DNA from: RGIG6165 sp045538835
Lineage (GTDB): Bacteria > Bacillota > Clostridia > Oscillospirales > Feifaniaceae
Assembly: GCA_045538835.1 (NCBI GenBank)
Contig: JAZQEF010000011.1
Location: 179,508-243,507 of the forward strand
DNA: 64,000 bases
Direction: 5' to 3'
The first letter of the stretch is position 1. Every line of letters starts with the position of its first letter. The notes beneath the pieces are model-generated. The model saw only the letters and a list, made by a program, of their open reading frames with translations. It searched no databases and was not told where the DNA came from. Of the stretch, positions 53,163-63,000 are shown one piece after another. A program made the position numbers and the translations under genes.

Positions 53163-54545
53163 ATGAAGAAGATAGGATTAACGGAAACGGTTATCCGAGA
53201 CGGAAACCAGTCTCTTGTTGCAACGAGAATGCCTTATGAAATGTTTGAACCCATACTTGAAACCATGGATAAAGCAGGCTATCATTCAATAGAGTGCTGG
53301 GGCGGCGCGACATTTGACTCGTGTCTTCGCTATCTTGACGAGGATCCGTGGGAAAGACTGCGCAAGATTAGAGAGATAGTTAAAAACACTAAACTCCAGA
53401 TGCTTATGCGCGGACAGAACATTCTCGGATACAAGCACTATCCCGATGACATCGTAAGATATTTTGTGGCAAAAAGCGTCGAAAACGGAATAGACATAAT
53501 AAGAATTTTTGATGCTTTAAACGACCTTAGAAATATAGAAGTCGCAGTGAATGAAACTAAAAAGAGAGGCGCGCATGCACAGGGCGCAATATCCTATACC
53601 ACAAGTCCGATACACACGATTGAAAACTATGCAAAACTCGGCAAGTCAATGGAGGATATGGGTGTTGACAGCATCTGCATAAAAGATATGGCAGGCATTA
53701 TGTCACCAAATGAGGTTTTTGAACTTGTTTCGGCTTTAAAGCAGGCGACGAAACTGCCCATTGTCGTTCATACACACGACACGACGGGCTTAGGGTCGAT
53801 GACCTATCTCAAAGCCGCCGAAGCAGGCGCCGATGTTATTGATACTGCAGTTTCGAGTTTTGGCGGAGGCACATCACAGCCTGCGACCGAGTCGCTTAAT
53901 TATGCACTTACAGGTCTTGGATATGAAACAGGTATTGATACAGCATGTGTCAAGAAGATAAATGATTTCTTTGCTCCGATGCAGAAAAAATTTATTGATG
54001 ATGGTACATTAAACCCATATGTTCTGGGTGTAAAGACCGATGCCTTAAATTATCAGGTTCCGGGCGGTATGCTTTCAAATCTCATTGCGCAGCTTACGGC
54101 GCAAAACTCGCTTGACAGACTTGATGAAGTTCTTGCAGAAGTGCCCAATGTAAGACGTGAACTTGGATATCCTCCGCTTGTAACACCTATGAGTCAGATA
54201 GTCGGCGTTCAGGCTACTCTCAACGTGCTTGCAGGCGAGAGATATAAAAATGTAAGCAAGGAAGTAAAGGCGTATTTCAAGGGTGAATACGGTAAAGCAC
54301 CGGGGGAAGTTGATGCAGAACTTGCACAAAAGATACTTGCAGGGGAAGAGCCTATAACAGGCAGATTTGCGGATACGCTTGCACCAGGTTTTGAGGCTGC
54401 AAAGGCAGAGATAGGTGCTCTGGCTGAAAGTGATGAAGATGTACTCTCGTACGTGGCATTTCCGCAGATAGCAGAAAAGTTCCTTGCTAAGCGTATGGAA
54501 AAGAAAGAAAAAACTGTTAAATACTCTATTGAGAGGGTGGACTGA
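53163..54545 (+). CDS. oadA: Oxaloacetate decarboxylase alpha subunit (carboxyltransferase)
   Basis: A 460-residue carboxyltransferase of the OadA/pyruvate carboxylase type that takes CO2 from oxaloacetate onto biotin. TETVIRDGNQSLVATRMPYE at the start, ECWGGATFDSCLRYLDEDPW near 46 and the metal-site HTHDTTGLG near 205 are diagnostic. It lacks the C-terminal biotin domain, which is supplied by a separate gene two frames on. AGGAGG favours ATG 53163 over the adjacent ATG 53160. Part of a Na+-pumping decarboxylase operon (oadA, oadG-like, biotin carrier, oadB). Confidence 0.94.
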   Translation: MKKIGLTETVIRDGNQSLVATRMPYEMFEPILETMDKAGYHSIECWGGATFDSCLRYLDEDPWERLRKIREIVKNTKLQMLMRGQNILGYKHYPDDIVRYFVAKSVENGIDIIRIFDALNDLRNIEVAVNETKKRGAHAQGAISYTTSPIHTIENYAKLGKSMEDMGVDSICIKDMAGIMSPNEVFELVSALKQATKLPIVVHTHDTTGLGSMTYLKAAEAGADVIDTAVSSFGGGTSQPATESLNYALTGLGYETGIDTACVKKINDFFAPMQKKFIDDGTLNPYVLGVKTDALNYQVPGGMLSNLIAQLTAQNSLDRLDEVLAEVPNVRRELGYPPLVTPMSQIVGVQATLNVLAGERYKNVSKEVKAYFKGEYGKAPGEVDAELAQKILAGEEPITGRFADTLAPGFEAAKAEIGALAESDEDVLSYVAFPQIAEKFLAKRMEKKEKTVKYSIERVD

Positions 54546-54546
54546 G

Positions 54547-55206
54547 TTGAAAAAAAGAATAACGGCAACTATTCTCGCCGTATTGCTGATTCTCTGCGCT
54601 TTTGCAGGGTGTGCGGCAAAAAATGAAAATCAAACACCAAGCGATGCGCTCATTGGCAGTTGGTCATTTGAGGGCGGGATGACGCTTGAATTTTCAAAAG
54701 GCGAGGCTGGGTATAAATTTGTTCTGACTATGGACGGAATGGGCTCGGTAGACGGTATTTACTTGGCAGACGGTTCTGTGTTGACTTTAAATTATGTTGA
54801 CGGTACTCTTGAAACGCTCGATTATGTTTTTGAAGATAATGCACTTATAATAAACGGCAGTATGGTGTTTGAAAAGACCGCAGGCGGTGTAAACACGGAA
54901 AAACTTACTGCCGTACAGATACTTATATATTCGGCAGTCGGATTTCTGGTAGTATTTGCGGTACTTTTTGTTCTGTTTATTGTTATAACTCTGCAGGGCA
55001 AGATTTTTGACAGTACTGCAAAGAAAACGGAAACTGTCACAGAAGAAACACAAAGCGTTCCCGAAGATGAAGTTTTGCTTGTCAATACGGATGATGAGTC
55101 TGCGGCAATGATAATGGCAATAGTAGCAGAAGAAACAGGTATTCCGATTGAAGAACTCTATTTCAAGTCAATCAGACAGATAGAGGAAGGAGAAGATGTC
55201 AAATGA
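54547..55206 (+). CDS. OadG-like gamma subunit fused to an N-terminal lipoprotein domain
   Basis: A 219-residue protein. The TTG start at 54547 follows GAGAGGGTGG, 1 bp after oadA. Residues 1-22 are a lipoprotein signal (lipobox FAGC, Cys22). About 35-112 are a beta-rich domain (IGSWSFEGGMTLEF, DGSVLTLNYVDG) like the DUF5640-type lipoproteins of Clostridia. One membrane helix follows at 123-149 and a cytoplasmic acidic tail with EVLLVNTDDESAAMIMAIVA, typical of OadG. Ordinary OadG is about 90 residues with only the helix and tail. The external lipid-anchored addition is unusual. Overlaps the next gene by 4 bp. Confidence 0.82.
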   Translation: MKKRITATILAVLLILCAFAGCAAKNENQTPSDALIGSWSFEGGMTLEFSKGEAGYKFVLTMDGMGSVDGIYLADGSVLTLNYVDGTLETLDYVFEDNALIINGSMVFEKTAGGVNTEKLTAVQILIYSAVGFLVVFAVLFVLFIVITLQGKIFDSTAKKTETVTEETQSVPEDEVLLVNTDDESAAMIMAIVAEETGIPIEELYFKSIRQIEEGEDVK

Positions 55207-55589
55207 AATATATAGTTGCTTTAAAGAATAAAAAATACGAAGTTGAAGTGGAACAAGGCGAAGCAAGAATACTCTCGGTTTCCGATGCGGTAGCGGCACC
55301 TGCAGCAGCACCAGTACCTGCAGCAGCACCAGTACCTGCAGCATCGGTAGTACCTGCGCCTGTGGCATCACCTGTCGGTGGGGAGACAGTTGATTGTCCC
55401 ATGCCGGGCACCGTGCTTGATATCAAAGTAAAAGCAGGCGATGCCGTCAAGGCGGGCGACGTGCTTGTCGTCATCGAAGCCATGAAAATGGAAAATGACA
55501 TAACTGCACCGCACGACGGTACGGTAAAACAGATAGTTTGCAGTAAGGGTGCGGCTGTATCCACGGGCGACACGCTCGTCGTTATGTGA
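55203..55589 (+). CDS. Biotin carboxyl carrier protein of the oad complex
   Basis: A 128-residue biotinyl carrier. A 28-residue N-terminal part, then an Ala/Pro-rich flexible linker (about 30-57), then a biotinyl/lipoyl domain with the acceptor Lys95 in EAMKMEND and the end DTLVVM. It carries CO2 between OadA and the membrane OadB. In OadA of enterobacteria this domain is fused to the alpha subunit; here it is separate, as in many Clostridia. Overlaps the gamma-like gene and precedes oadB by 10 bp. Confidence 0.94.
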   Translation: MKYIVALKNKKYEVEVEQGEARILSVSDAVAAPAAAPVPAAAPVPAASVVPAPVASPVGGETVDCPMPGTVLDIKVKAGDAVKAGDVLVVIEAMKMENDITAPHDGTVKQIVCSKGAAVSTGDTLVVM

Positions 55590-55599
55590 GGTGGCGTAA

Positions 55600-56769
55600 A
55601 TGTCAGATCTCTTAAACGTACTTAAAAATTTTATCGACTCAATGGGTATCGGGCAGATAACATGGCAACAGATAGTAATGCTTGCTATTGCCTGCGTGCT
55701 GCTTTATCTTGCGATAGTCAAAAAGTATGAGCCCTTACTGCTTCTACCCATTGCGTTCGGTATGCTTTTGGCAAATCTTCCTTTGGGTGAGATATTCCAT
55801 TCCGAGATATTCAATTCCGCTCATGTAAACTGGGCATTACTTGCCGAAGAAGGTGGTCTTATCGACTATCTCTATCTCGGCGTAAAACTGGGTATATATC
55901 CGTCGCTCATATTCCTTGCAGTCGGCGCGATGACGGATTTCGGTCCTCTTCTTTCAAGACCTTCAAGTCTGTTTCTCGGCGCGGCGGCACAGCTTGGTAT
56001 ATATGTGGCATTTGCAATAGCGAATGTGCTTGGCTTTACTCCTGCTGAGGCGGCTTCTATCGGTATAATCGGCGGTGCTGACGGTCCCACGGCTATATTC
56101 TTAACCACAAGACTTGCGCCTGTACTGCTTCCTGCAATAGCCGTTGCCGCATATTCGTATATGGCGCTTATTCCTATGATACAGCCGCCGCTCATGAAGG
56201 CTCTTACCACAGAAAAAGAACGCACCATAAAAATGGAACAGGCGCGTACTGTTTCAAAGGCGGAAAAGATAATTTTCCCGATAGTCGTAACAGTTGTCTG
56301 CTGTCTTATTCTTCCGTCTGTAGTTCCGCTGCTCGGAAGCCTTATGCTTGGAAACCTCCTGCGTGAATCCGGCGTTACTGACAGACTTTCCGATACTGCT
56401 CAGAATGCGATGTGTAACATTGTAACCATTCTTCTTGGTATAAGTGTAGGCGCGACTGCGAACGGAGAAAACTTCCTGAAAGTTCGTACACTTGCGATAA
56501 TTGCGCTCGGTCTGTTTGCTTTTTCATTTGCAACCATTGGCGGTCTGCTTTTAGGCAAAGTTATGTGCAAACTAACAAAGGGCAGGATTAATCCGCTTAT
56601 AGGCTCAGCAGGTGTTTCTGCTGTACCTATGGCTGCCAGAGTTTCGCAGAAAGTAGGACAGGAGGCAAATTCCTCCAACTATCTGCTTATGCATGCGATG
56701 GGCCCCAATGTTGCGGGCGTAATCGGCTCTGCAGTTGCGGCAGGTTTCTTACTGGCTATATTTGGTTAA
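55600..56769 (+). CDS. oadB: Sodium-translocating oxaloacetate decarboxylase beta subunit
   Basis: A 389-residue integral membrane protein with about nine helices. It decarboxylates carboxybiotin and exports Na+. The signature GIIGGADGPTAIFLTTRL is at 155-172; GAMTDFGPLLSRPSSLFLGA near 109-127 and the C-terminal SAGVSAVPMAARVSQKVGQE then NYLLMHAMGPNVAGVIGSA are typical. GAGG precedes ATG 55600. A terminator follows. Confidence 0.95.
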   Translation: MSDLLNVLKNFIDSMGIGQITWQQIVMLAIACVLLYLAIVKKYEPLLLLPIAFGMLLANLPLGEIFHSEIFNSAHVNWALLAEEGGLIDYLYLGVKLGIYPSLIFLAVGAMTDFGPLLSRPSSLFLGAAAQLGIYVAFAIANVLGFTPAEAASIGIIGGADGPTAIFLTTRLAPVLLPAIAVAAYSYMALIPMIQPPLMKALTTEKERTIKMEQARTVSKAEKIIFPIVVTVVCCLILPSVVPLLGSLMLGNLLRESGVTDRLSDTAQNAMCNIVTILLGISVGATANGENFLKVRTLAIIALGLFAFSFATIGGLLLGKVMCKLTKGRINPLIGSAGVSAVPMAARVSQKVGQEANSSNYLLMHAMGPNVAGVIGSAVAAGFLLAIFG

Positions 56770-56773
56770 TATT

Positions 56774-56808
56774 AAAACACTCTGTGACACAGTTACAGAG
56801 TGTTTTTT
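56774..56808 (+). terminator. Intrinsic terminator of the oad operon
   Basis: AAAACACTCTGT pairs with ACAGAGTGTTTT, 9-nt loop, ending in six T. Confidence 0.85.
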
Positions 56809-56885
56809 ACTATTCTGTTAAAACTATTGCAATTTATAAGTAAAAATTATAAAATAAAATATATTTTGTTGAGAGGGGCGAGATT

Positions 56886-57671
56886 ATGAAATATAACAAA
56901 ATCGTCATAAAAGTGGGATCATCGTCCCTGACATATAAAAACGGCGGTCTGAACCTGCGCTTTCTTGACAGATTTGCAAGGATACTTGCAGACATCAACA
57001 ACAGCGGCACACAGGTCGTTTTGGTTACATCGGGCGCAGTTTCGGCAGGCAGGGGAAAACTCGGTCTTACGGGTACACTTGACATTCCGCATAAGCAGGC
57101 GGCGGCGGCAGTCGGTCAGTGTGAACTCATGTCGATATACGACAGATTTTTCTGTGAGTACGGACAGACCGTAGGTCAGGTGCTTCTGACGAGGACGGTG
57201 CTTGAAAATGAAGTATCCTATAATAATGCAAAGAATACGTTTGAAAGTCTGCTCAGTCTCGGGGTTATACCGATAGTAAATGAAAATGACACCGTTTCGA
57301 CAAGCGAACTTGAAGCGCTCCGCTCACTCGGCGATAACGACAGGCTTTCAGCCATCGTTTCCACGATGATAGGTGCGCAGGCGCTTGTCATAATGAGTGA
57401 TGTTGACGGTCTGTATGACAGTAATCCCAAAGTAAACCACGATGCAAAACTCATATCCGAAGTAACCGAGATAACCGATGAGATCCGTGCTCTGTGCGAC
57501 GGTAAGAGCGAACAGGGCACAGGCGGTATGGCAAGCAAACTTGAAGCGGCAGAGGCTGCATATAAAGAGGGGTTTGATTTTTATATCATAAATTCCTCGA
57601 AACCCGACAGTCTGTATGACGTGATGGAGGGGAAAAGTGCAGGCACCTGTTTCCGCGGGAGGGAAAAATGA
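56886..57671 (+). CDS. proB: Glutamate 5-kinase
   Basis: A 261-residue amino-acid kinase for the first step of proline synthesis. KIVIKVGSSSLT at the start, VTSGAVSAGRGKL near 47, NENDTVS near 130, GDNDRLSAIV near 145, SDVDGLYDSNPK near 168 and the GTGGMASKLEAAEAA region near 212 are typical. It lacks the C-terminal PUA domain, so it is the short form. GAGAGGGG precedes ATG. proA is not in the window. Stop overlaps the next start (ATGA). Confidence 0.94.
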   Translation: MKYNKIVIKVGSSSLTYKNGGLNLRFLDRFARILADINNSGTQVVLVTSGAVSAGRGKLGLTGTLDIPHKQAAAAVGQCELMSIYDRFFCEYGQTVGQVLLTRTVLENEVSYNNAKNTFESLLSLGVIPIVNENDTVSTSELEALRSLGDNDRLSAIVSTMIGAQALVIMSDVDGLYDSNPKVNHDAKLISEVTEITDEIRALCDGKSEQGTGGMASKLEAAEAAYKEGFDFYIINSSKPDSLYDVMEGKSAGTCFRGREK

Positions 57672-58606
57672 AAAAGTTTTGGAAAAATAAGTCTGAAAAC
57701 GCGAAGTTTGGCGCTGTTAAAAAGGCAGTATCCGAAAAGGCAGCCGAATATCAGAATGACAGCGGTGAAAACAAATACAGGTATATTTTAACAGGCGTTA
57801 TTGTTATAGTAATTCTTATTGCAATTGTTGTATCGGTCGGCATCAGCATAAAAAATCGCTTTGATCAGCGTATTTTAAAACCGGGCGAAGTCGATTTTTC
57901 GAGCGAACACACGCCGGTATTTATCGATGACGAAAGCATGGAAGTCTACTATGAAAGCGGTCTGTTTGCCCCAGCGGTTGTTGAGGATTTTACAAGCCTT
58001 AAAGCCGGCGATATGATATATATGGGACCTGTGGCAAACTTGGTCAAGAATAACTTTCCGGCATTTGCCGATGCCAATGAGATAGAGACGGGTTATCTTC
58101 TGTCTTTCGGCGCGTGGGAAGCGCTTGAAGAGGATTTCTATGCAGCAGGTGTAAGTTCTATCGACGATACCACTTATATCGCATACGAAGTTGTCGATGC
58201 AGCGATAAAGGAGTATTTTGAAATAGACGAAGCGCCGCTTCACATAGAAAGTGTTACGCAGTTCGGTGAATTTACCGCGGATAATGACAAGCAGGCATAT
58301 AAAGCCGCACCGACGGGATATGAAACATCACTTATTCCAAGGGTGTCAAATGTCGTCAGCGAAAAGGTGACGACGCTGGCTTCGGACGGGGTTACCGAGC
58401 AGATAACAACAAATGTAACACTTGAAATAGATTGTATAAATTCAGCAGATCAGGAAAACTATGAACTTGAAAACGGGGAATACCCTGTTGCGGAGAGAAA
58501 AATAGTGCTTTCCATAAGGGTAGATCCTGACGGCTCATATAAATTTACTGCCATATCGGAAGTTGCCGATCAGACGGCAGAAACGGCACAGGGAGGAACA
58601 GAATGA
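57668..58606 (+). CDS. Membrane-anchored protein of unknown function
   Basis: A 312-residue protein with a basic cytoplasmic N-terminus, one membrane helix at about 40-62 (ILTGVIVIVILIAIVVSVGI) and a large acidic extracytoplasmic part with no recognised domain. It is locked between proB and lysA by 4-bp overlaps on both sides, so it is co-translated with biosynthesis genes without an obvious functional tie. GGAGGG precedes ATG 57668. Confidence 0.75.
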   Translation: MKKFWKNKSENAKFGAVKKAVSEKAAEYQNDSGENKYRYILTGVIVIVILIAIVVSVGISIKNRFDQRILKPGEVDFSSEHTPVFIDDESMEVYYESGLFAPAVVEDFTSLKAGDMIYMGPVANLVKNNFPAFADANEIETGYLLSFGAWEALEEDFYAAGVSSIDDTTYIAYEVVDAAIKEYFEIDEAPLHIESVTQFGEFTADNDKQAYKAAPTGYETSLIPRVSNVVSEKVTTLASDGVTEQITTNVTLEIDCINSADQENYELENGEYPVAERKIVLSIRVDPDGSYKFTAISEVADQTAETAQGGTE

Positions 58607-59841
58607 AAACACCGTTTATAACAAAAGAAAAGGCGCAGGAGATAATAAAAACATATCCCACGCCCTTCCACATCTATGATGAAAAGGGAATAAGAGAAAA
58701 TGCGAGACGTCTTATAAATGCATTTTCATGGAATAAGGGTTACAGAGAGTATTTTGCGGTAAAGGCGACGCCGACACCTGCGATTTTGAAGGTGCTCAAG
58801 GAAGAGGGCTGCGGAGTTGACTGTTCTTCCTACACCGAGCTTATGATGAGCGAAAAATGCGGTTTTACAGGTGACGATATAATGTTCTCATCAAACGTAA
58901 CACCTGCAGAGGACTTCAAACTTGCCAGAAAACTTGGTGCGATAGTAAATCTTGATGATATTACACACATCGAATTTCTTGAAAAACACGGCGGTATTCC
59001 CGAAACGATATGCTGCCGTTTCAATCCGGGCGGACTTTTTTCGATATCCAATGATATTATGGACAACCCCGGCGAAGCGAAGTACGGTATGACAAGACCG
59101 CAGATGACCGAGGCTTTCAAGGCGCTCAAGGCAAAGGGCGTAAAGCACTTTGGTATACACGCTTTTCTTGCCAGCAACACCGTCGGCAACGAGTATTATC
59201 CTGCACTTGCAAGGATTCTGTTTGAACTTGCCGTTGAACTCAAGAAGGAAACGGGCGTTCATATTAAATTTATAAACCTCTCGGGCGGTATCGGTGTGCC
59301 CTACCTGCCGGACGGTAAACCTGCCGATATTGAGAGAATCGGCAAAGAGGTCCACAGGGTATATGACGAGGTGTTCGGTCCCGAAGACATGACGGATGTG
59401 GCAATTTACACCGAACTCGGCAGATATATGCTCGCACCTTACGGTCACCTTGTGGCGACGGTACTGCATTTAAAGCATACTCATAAAGAATATGTGGGAC
59501 TTGATGCGTGCGCCGCAAACCTTATGCGCCCTGCAATGTACGGCTCGTACCACCATATAACTATTCTCGGCAAGGAAAATGATATATGCACTCACGTCTA
59601 TGACGTGACGGGCGGTCTCTGCGAGAATAACGATAAATTTGCGGTAAACCGTTCGCTTCCGCCTGTGGAGATAGGCGATATCGCAGTCATTCACGACACG
59701 GGCGCACACGGCTTTGCAATGGGTTATAACTATAACGGCAAACTGCGCAGTGCTGAACTTATGTTGGGGGAGGACGGCAGTGTCGAAATGATACGCCGTG
59801 CCGAAACACCGGACGACTATTTTGCAACAATAGTTTGGTAA
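58603..59841 (+). CDS. lysA: Diaminopimelate decarboxylase
   Basis: A 412-residue PLP-dependent fold-type III decarboxylase making L-lysine from meso-diaminopimelate. PTPFHIYDEKGIRENARR near 20, the PLP lysine in YFAVKATPTPAIL near 53, VDCSSYTELMM near 74, GGIGVPYLPDG near 225 and the specificity element ETGRYM-like YTELGRYMLAPYG near 267. Another fold III decarboxylase specificity (e.g. carboxynorspermidine) is less likely. ATG 58603 overlaps the preceding gene. Confidence 0.88.
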   Translation: MKTPFITKEKAQEIIKTYPTPFHIYDEKGIRENARRLINAFSWNKGYREYFAVKATPTPAILKVLKEEGCGVDCSSYTELMMSEKCGFTGDDIMFSSNVTPAEDFKLARKLGAIVNLDDITHIEFLEKHGGIPETICCRFNPGGLFSISNDIMDNPGEAKYGMTRPQMTEAFKALKAKGVKHFGIHAFLASNTVGNEYYPALARILFELAVELKKETGVHIKFINLSGGIGVPYLPDGKPADIERIGKEVHRVYDEVFGPEDMTDVAIYTELGRYMLAPYGHLVATVLHLKHTHKEYVGLDACAANLMRPAMYGSYHHITILGKENDICTHVYDVTGGLCENNDKFAVNRSLPPVEIGDIAVIHDTGAHGFAMGYNYNGKLRSAELMLGEDGSVEMIRRAETPDDYFATIVW

Positions 59842-59842
59842 T

Positions 59843-59871
59843 AAAAAAAGGAGAGATTTCTCTCCTTTTTT
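59843..59871 (+). terminator. Intrinsic terminator after lysA
   Basis: AAAAAAAGGAGAGA pairs with TCTCTCCTTTTTT, 2-nt centre, directly after the stop codon. Confidence 0.85.
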
Positions 59872-59963
59872 GCTGTAAAAAAGTTTCCTTATTATATAAA
59901 GGAAGTAAAAAAACGGCAAATATTACGAAATATTACAGTTTTGTTACATTAAGGGGTAAACAC

Positions 59964-59992
59964 TTGCAAGTCGGAAATTTGTTGAGTATACT
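59964..59992 (+). promoter_or_regulatory. Sigma-A promoter of the major SLH protein gene
   Basis: TTGCAA at 59964-59969, 17-bp spacer, TATACT at 59987-59992. The leader of about 47 nt begins with a small hairpin (GTGGC AAAA GCCAC, 60007-60020) that may stabilise the mRNA, followed by AAGGAGG. Confidence 0.7.
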
Positions 59993-60046
59993 GTTACCGT
60001 AAAGAAGTGGCAAAAGCCACAAATATTATTAAGGAGGAGTTTCTAA

Positions 60047-63000
60047 ATGAGAAATCTCAAAAAGGTTCTTGCACTCGTACTTGTATTTGCTATGATGCTT
60101 TCTACATGCGTAGTTGCAAGCGCAGCATCCTTCCCGGATGTAGAAGCAACATATCAGTATGCTGAAGCTGTTGATCTTCTTGCTTCACTCAACATTCTCG
60201 GCGGTTACGAAGACGGTACATTCAAGCCCGAGAACAACATCACAAGAGCAGAATTTGCTAAAGTTGTTTACGTTATATTCAACGGTATGGACGACGTAAA
60301 CGCTCAGATGTATGTTTCTGACTCACAGTTCAACGACGTTGCTAAGACACAGTGGTTCAACGGTCACGTTAACTGGGCTTCAGAAAACTCAATCGTTGGC
60401 GGTTACGGCGACGGTACATTCCTTCCCAACAACAACGTTGCTGTTAAGGAAGCTATAAAGATGGTTGTTACTGCTGTAACAGACAAGGCTCTTACATATC
60501 CTAACGGTTATATCCAGGAAGCAAGAGCTCAGAAGCTTCTTGAAGATGTTGTAATCACAAGCACAGATGCACCTGCTACAAGAGGTCAGGTTGCTCAGCT
60601 CGCTTACAACCTTCTCTTCACACCTTCACGTCTTTGCCTCACAGCTAACGGCACAGATACATACGGCAATGAAATGTACAAGAAGAATGCCGCTATCGAT
60701 TTCGTATTCGGTCTTTCTAAGTGGGTTGAAGTAACTGTTAATGCTACATATGACAACAAGTGGGATGGTACAACAACACTTGAAGAAGGCGAAGTTAACA
60801 TTACAGGTAAAATTGTAACTATCGACAAAGACGGCAAAGAAGTAGTTGCTGATGCAACAACAACAAAGACTTTTGAATATGCAGGCGATGCTAACGACCT
60901 CTATGGTCAGCAGCTTAAGGCATACCTCAACAGAGATGGTGAACTTGTTGCTCTCGTTTCAGTAAGTGACGTTCTTGAAGTAACAACTGCTGACAAGCTT
61001 TCAGGTGACAATTCTCTTTACTATCCCTATGCTGTAAAGCAGGGCGAATATGCTGAACTTGATGGCAAAAATACTAAGGACTATGTCTTCGATACAGTTC
61101 TTGAACAGGATAATGAAGGTAAGTTCAATTCTGTAAAAGCTGACGTTAAGGTTGACGGCGTAGACAAGGTATCACTTGAATCTATCTGCGTAAAAGAAGG
61201 CAAAAACAACACAGGTAAGGTAACATTTATTGATACTCCTGATGCTAAAACAGGCTTACTCGACGGTGTAGCAGATAAAGTTATTATTGAATACCAGGGT
61301 TCAATCCAGATTTCTAAGTATTCAGCAGCTACAAAGACAATCACATTAAAGAATATCGGTGCTGTAGCATTTGAAGATGCAATCGGTCATGAAGCATTCG
61401 CTGATGCTGATTACTCAACAGGTGCTGAACCGGTGTGGGCAACATATACAGTAAGAGAAAATGCTGTTGGCCAAGTTTACACACTCGTTCCTACAACAGC
61501 AGCAGAAGGCGTTCTTACAGGTGTTAACACAGAAAAGGGCACAATAGTTGTTGGTGGTACAACATATGCAGGCTTCTTTGCTACAGATGCAAACAAGACT
61601 GCAGTATTCAACAAGCTTAAGACTTCTGATATCGGTTCTACACTTAAAGTATACCTTGATGCAGCAGGCTATGCAGTTGCATACGATATCGTAGAATCAG
61701 ACACAGTATATGACCTCAACCTCGGTAAGGTTATCGCTGCTTCTGACAGTGCTGACAAGTGGGGCAACAACGTTAAGGCTACACTTACAGTTGTAACACC
61801 CGACGGCACAGAAAAGGTTCTTACACTTGACACAACTAACGATGCTAAGACAGGCGACGACAAGGAAGTAACATTTGCTGGTAAAGCAAAGAGTGATTTC
61901 GTTTCAACCAACTATGATGACGTTAAGGTTGGCGCAGTTAAAGACACCGCAGTAAATGAAGTATTCTTCAAGTATGATGACAAAGCAGCAAAACCGGATT
62001 ACACAATCGTTGGTAACTACATCCACTACGAAGTAGATGACACAACAGGCGAAGTTGTAACAGTTGTTCTTGCTGAAGAAATCGGCACATACGCTCCTTC
62101 GAACAGCAAGGTTGAAAAGTGGTCTGTAGAATTCTACGGCGGCGACAAAGAAGAAAAGCTCTCATACAATGAAAAGTGGGGCTTCTATGTAGCAAATGAC
62201 GATAAGGGCGAAACAGTTAAGGAACTTAACGTTAACACAGTTGCTGACAGCTTCGTAGGTATGTACTACAAAGAAAATGCTGAAGGCGAGCTTGAAACAG
62301 CTTACTACACAGCTTCTAACATTCCTACATTCGCTAACGCAGGTGAATTCATGCTCTTCGTAGCAGACGGTGAAATCGTAGCAATGGTTGTTGAAACATC
62401 ACCTGAAGCTAAGACAGATGACAAAGTTCTTGGTATCGTAACAGGCTGGAACAACGTTCAGGGCGAAACAGAAAAGAACGGCAAGCTCACATACAGAGTT
62501 GAAATCACAATGCTCGTTAACGGTGAAAGCCAGAAGTTCTACACAGAAGATTTACTTGCTGAAAAGCTTCCCGATACACTCTACAATGCAGAGACAAATG
62601 TAAACGGTCTTACAGAAAGCAGATTTGCAAAGCTTCAGCTTATGAGCGACGGTAAGGTTGATCTCTTAGACAACGGAAACATCAACATTGATTACGTTGA
62701 CAATGCAGACCTTACATGGGCATATGCTACACAGGTTCGTGGCAACACAGTTGCAGCTAAGGAAATCACATCATTCAAGAATTCTGTTTCAAGAGGTCAG
62801 CATATTGATCCTGAAACAGGTAAGGTTATAACTGTAGATACAGCTGTTCCCGGTGAAATAACAGTTACAGCTCTTGGTTCACTCAGAACATGTGAAGAAA
62901 CAACATTCATCACAATCGCAGGCACACCTGTTGATGCTGACAATGGTCTTGATCAGGATCTCTTCCAGAAGACAGTAGCTGCTGACATTACGGCCGGCGG

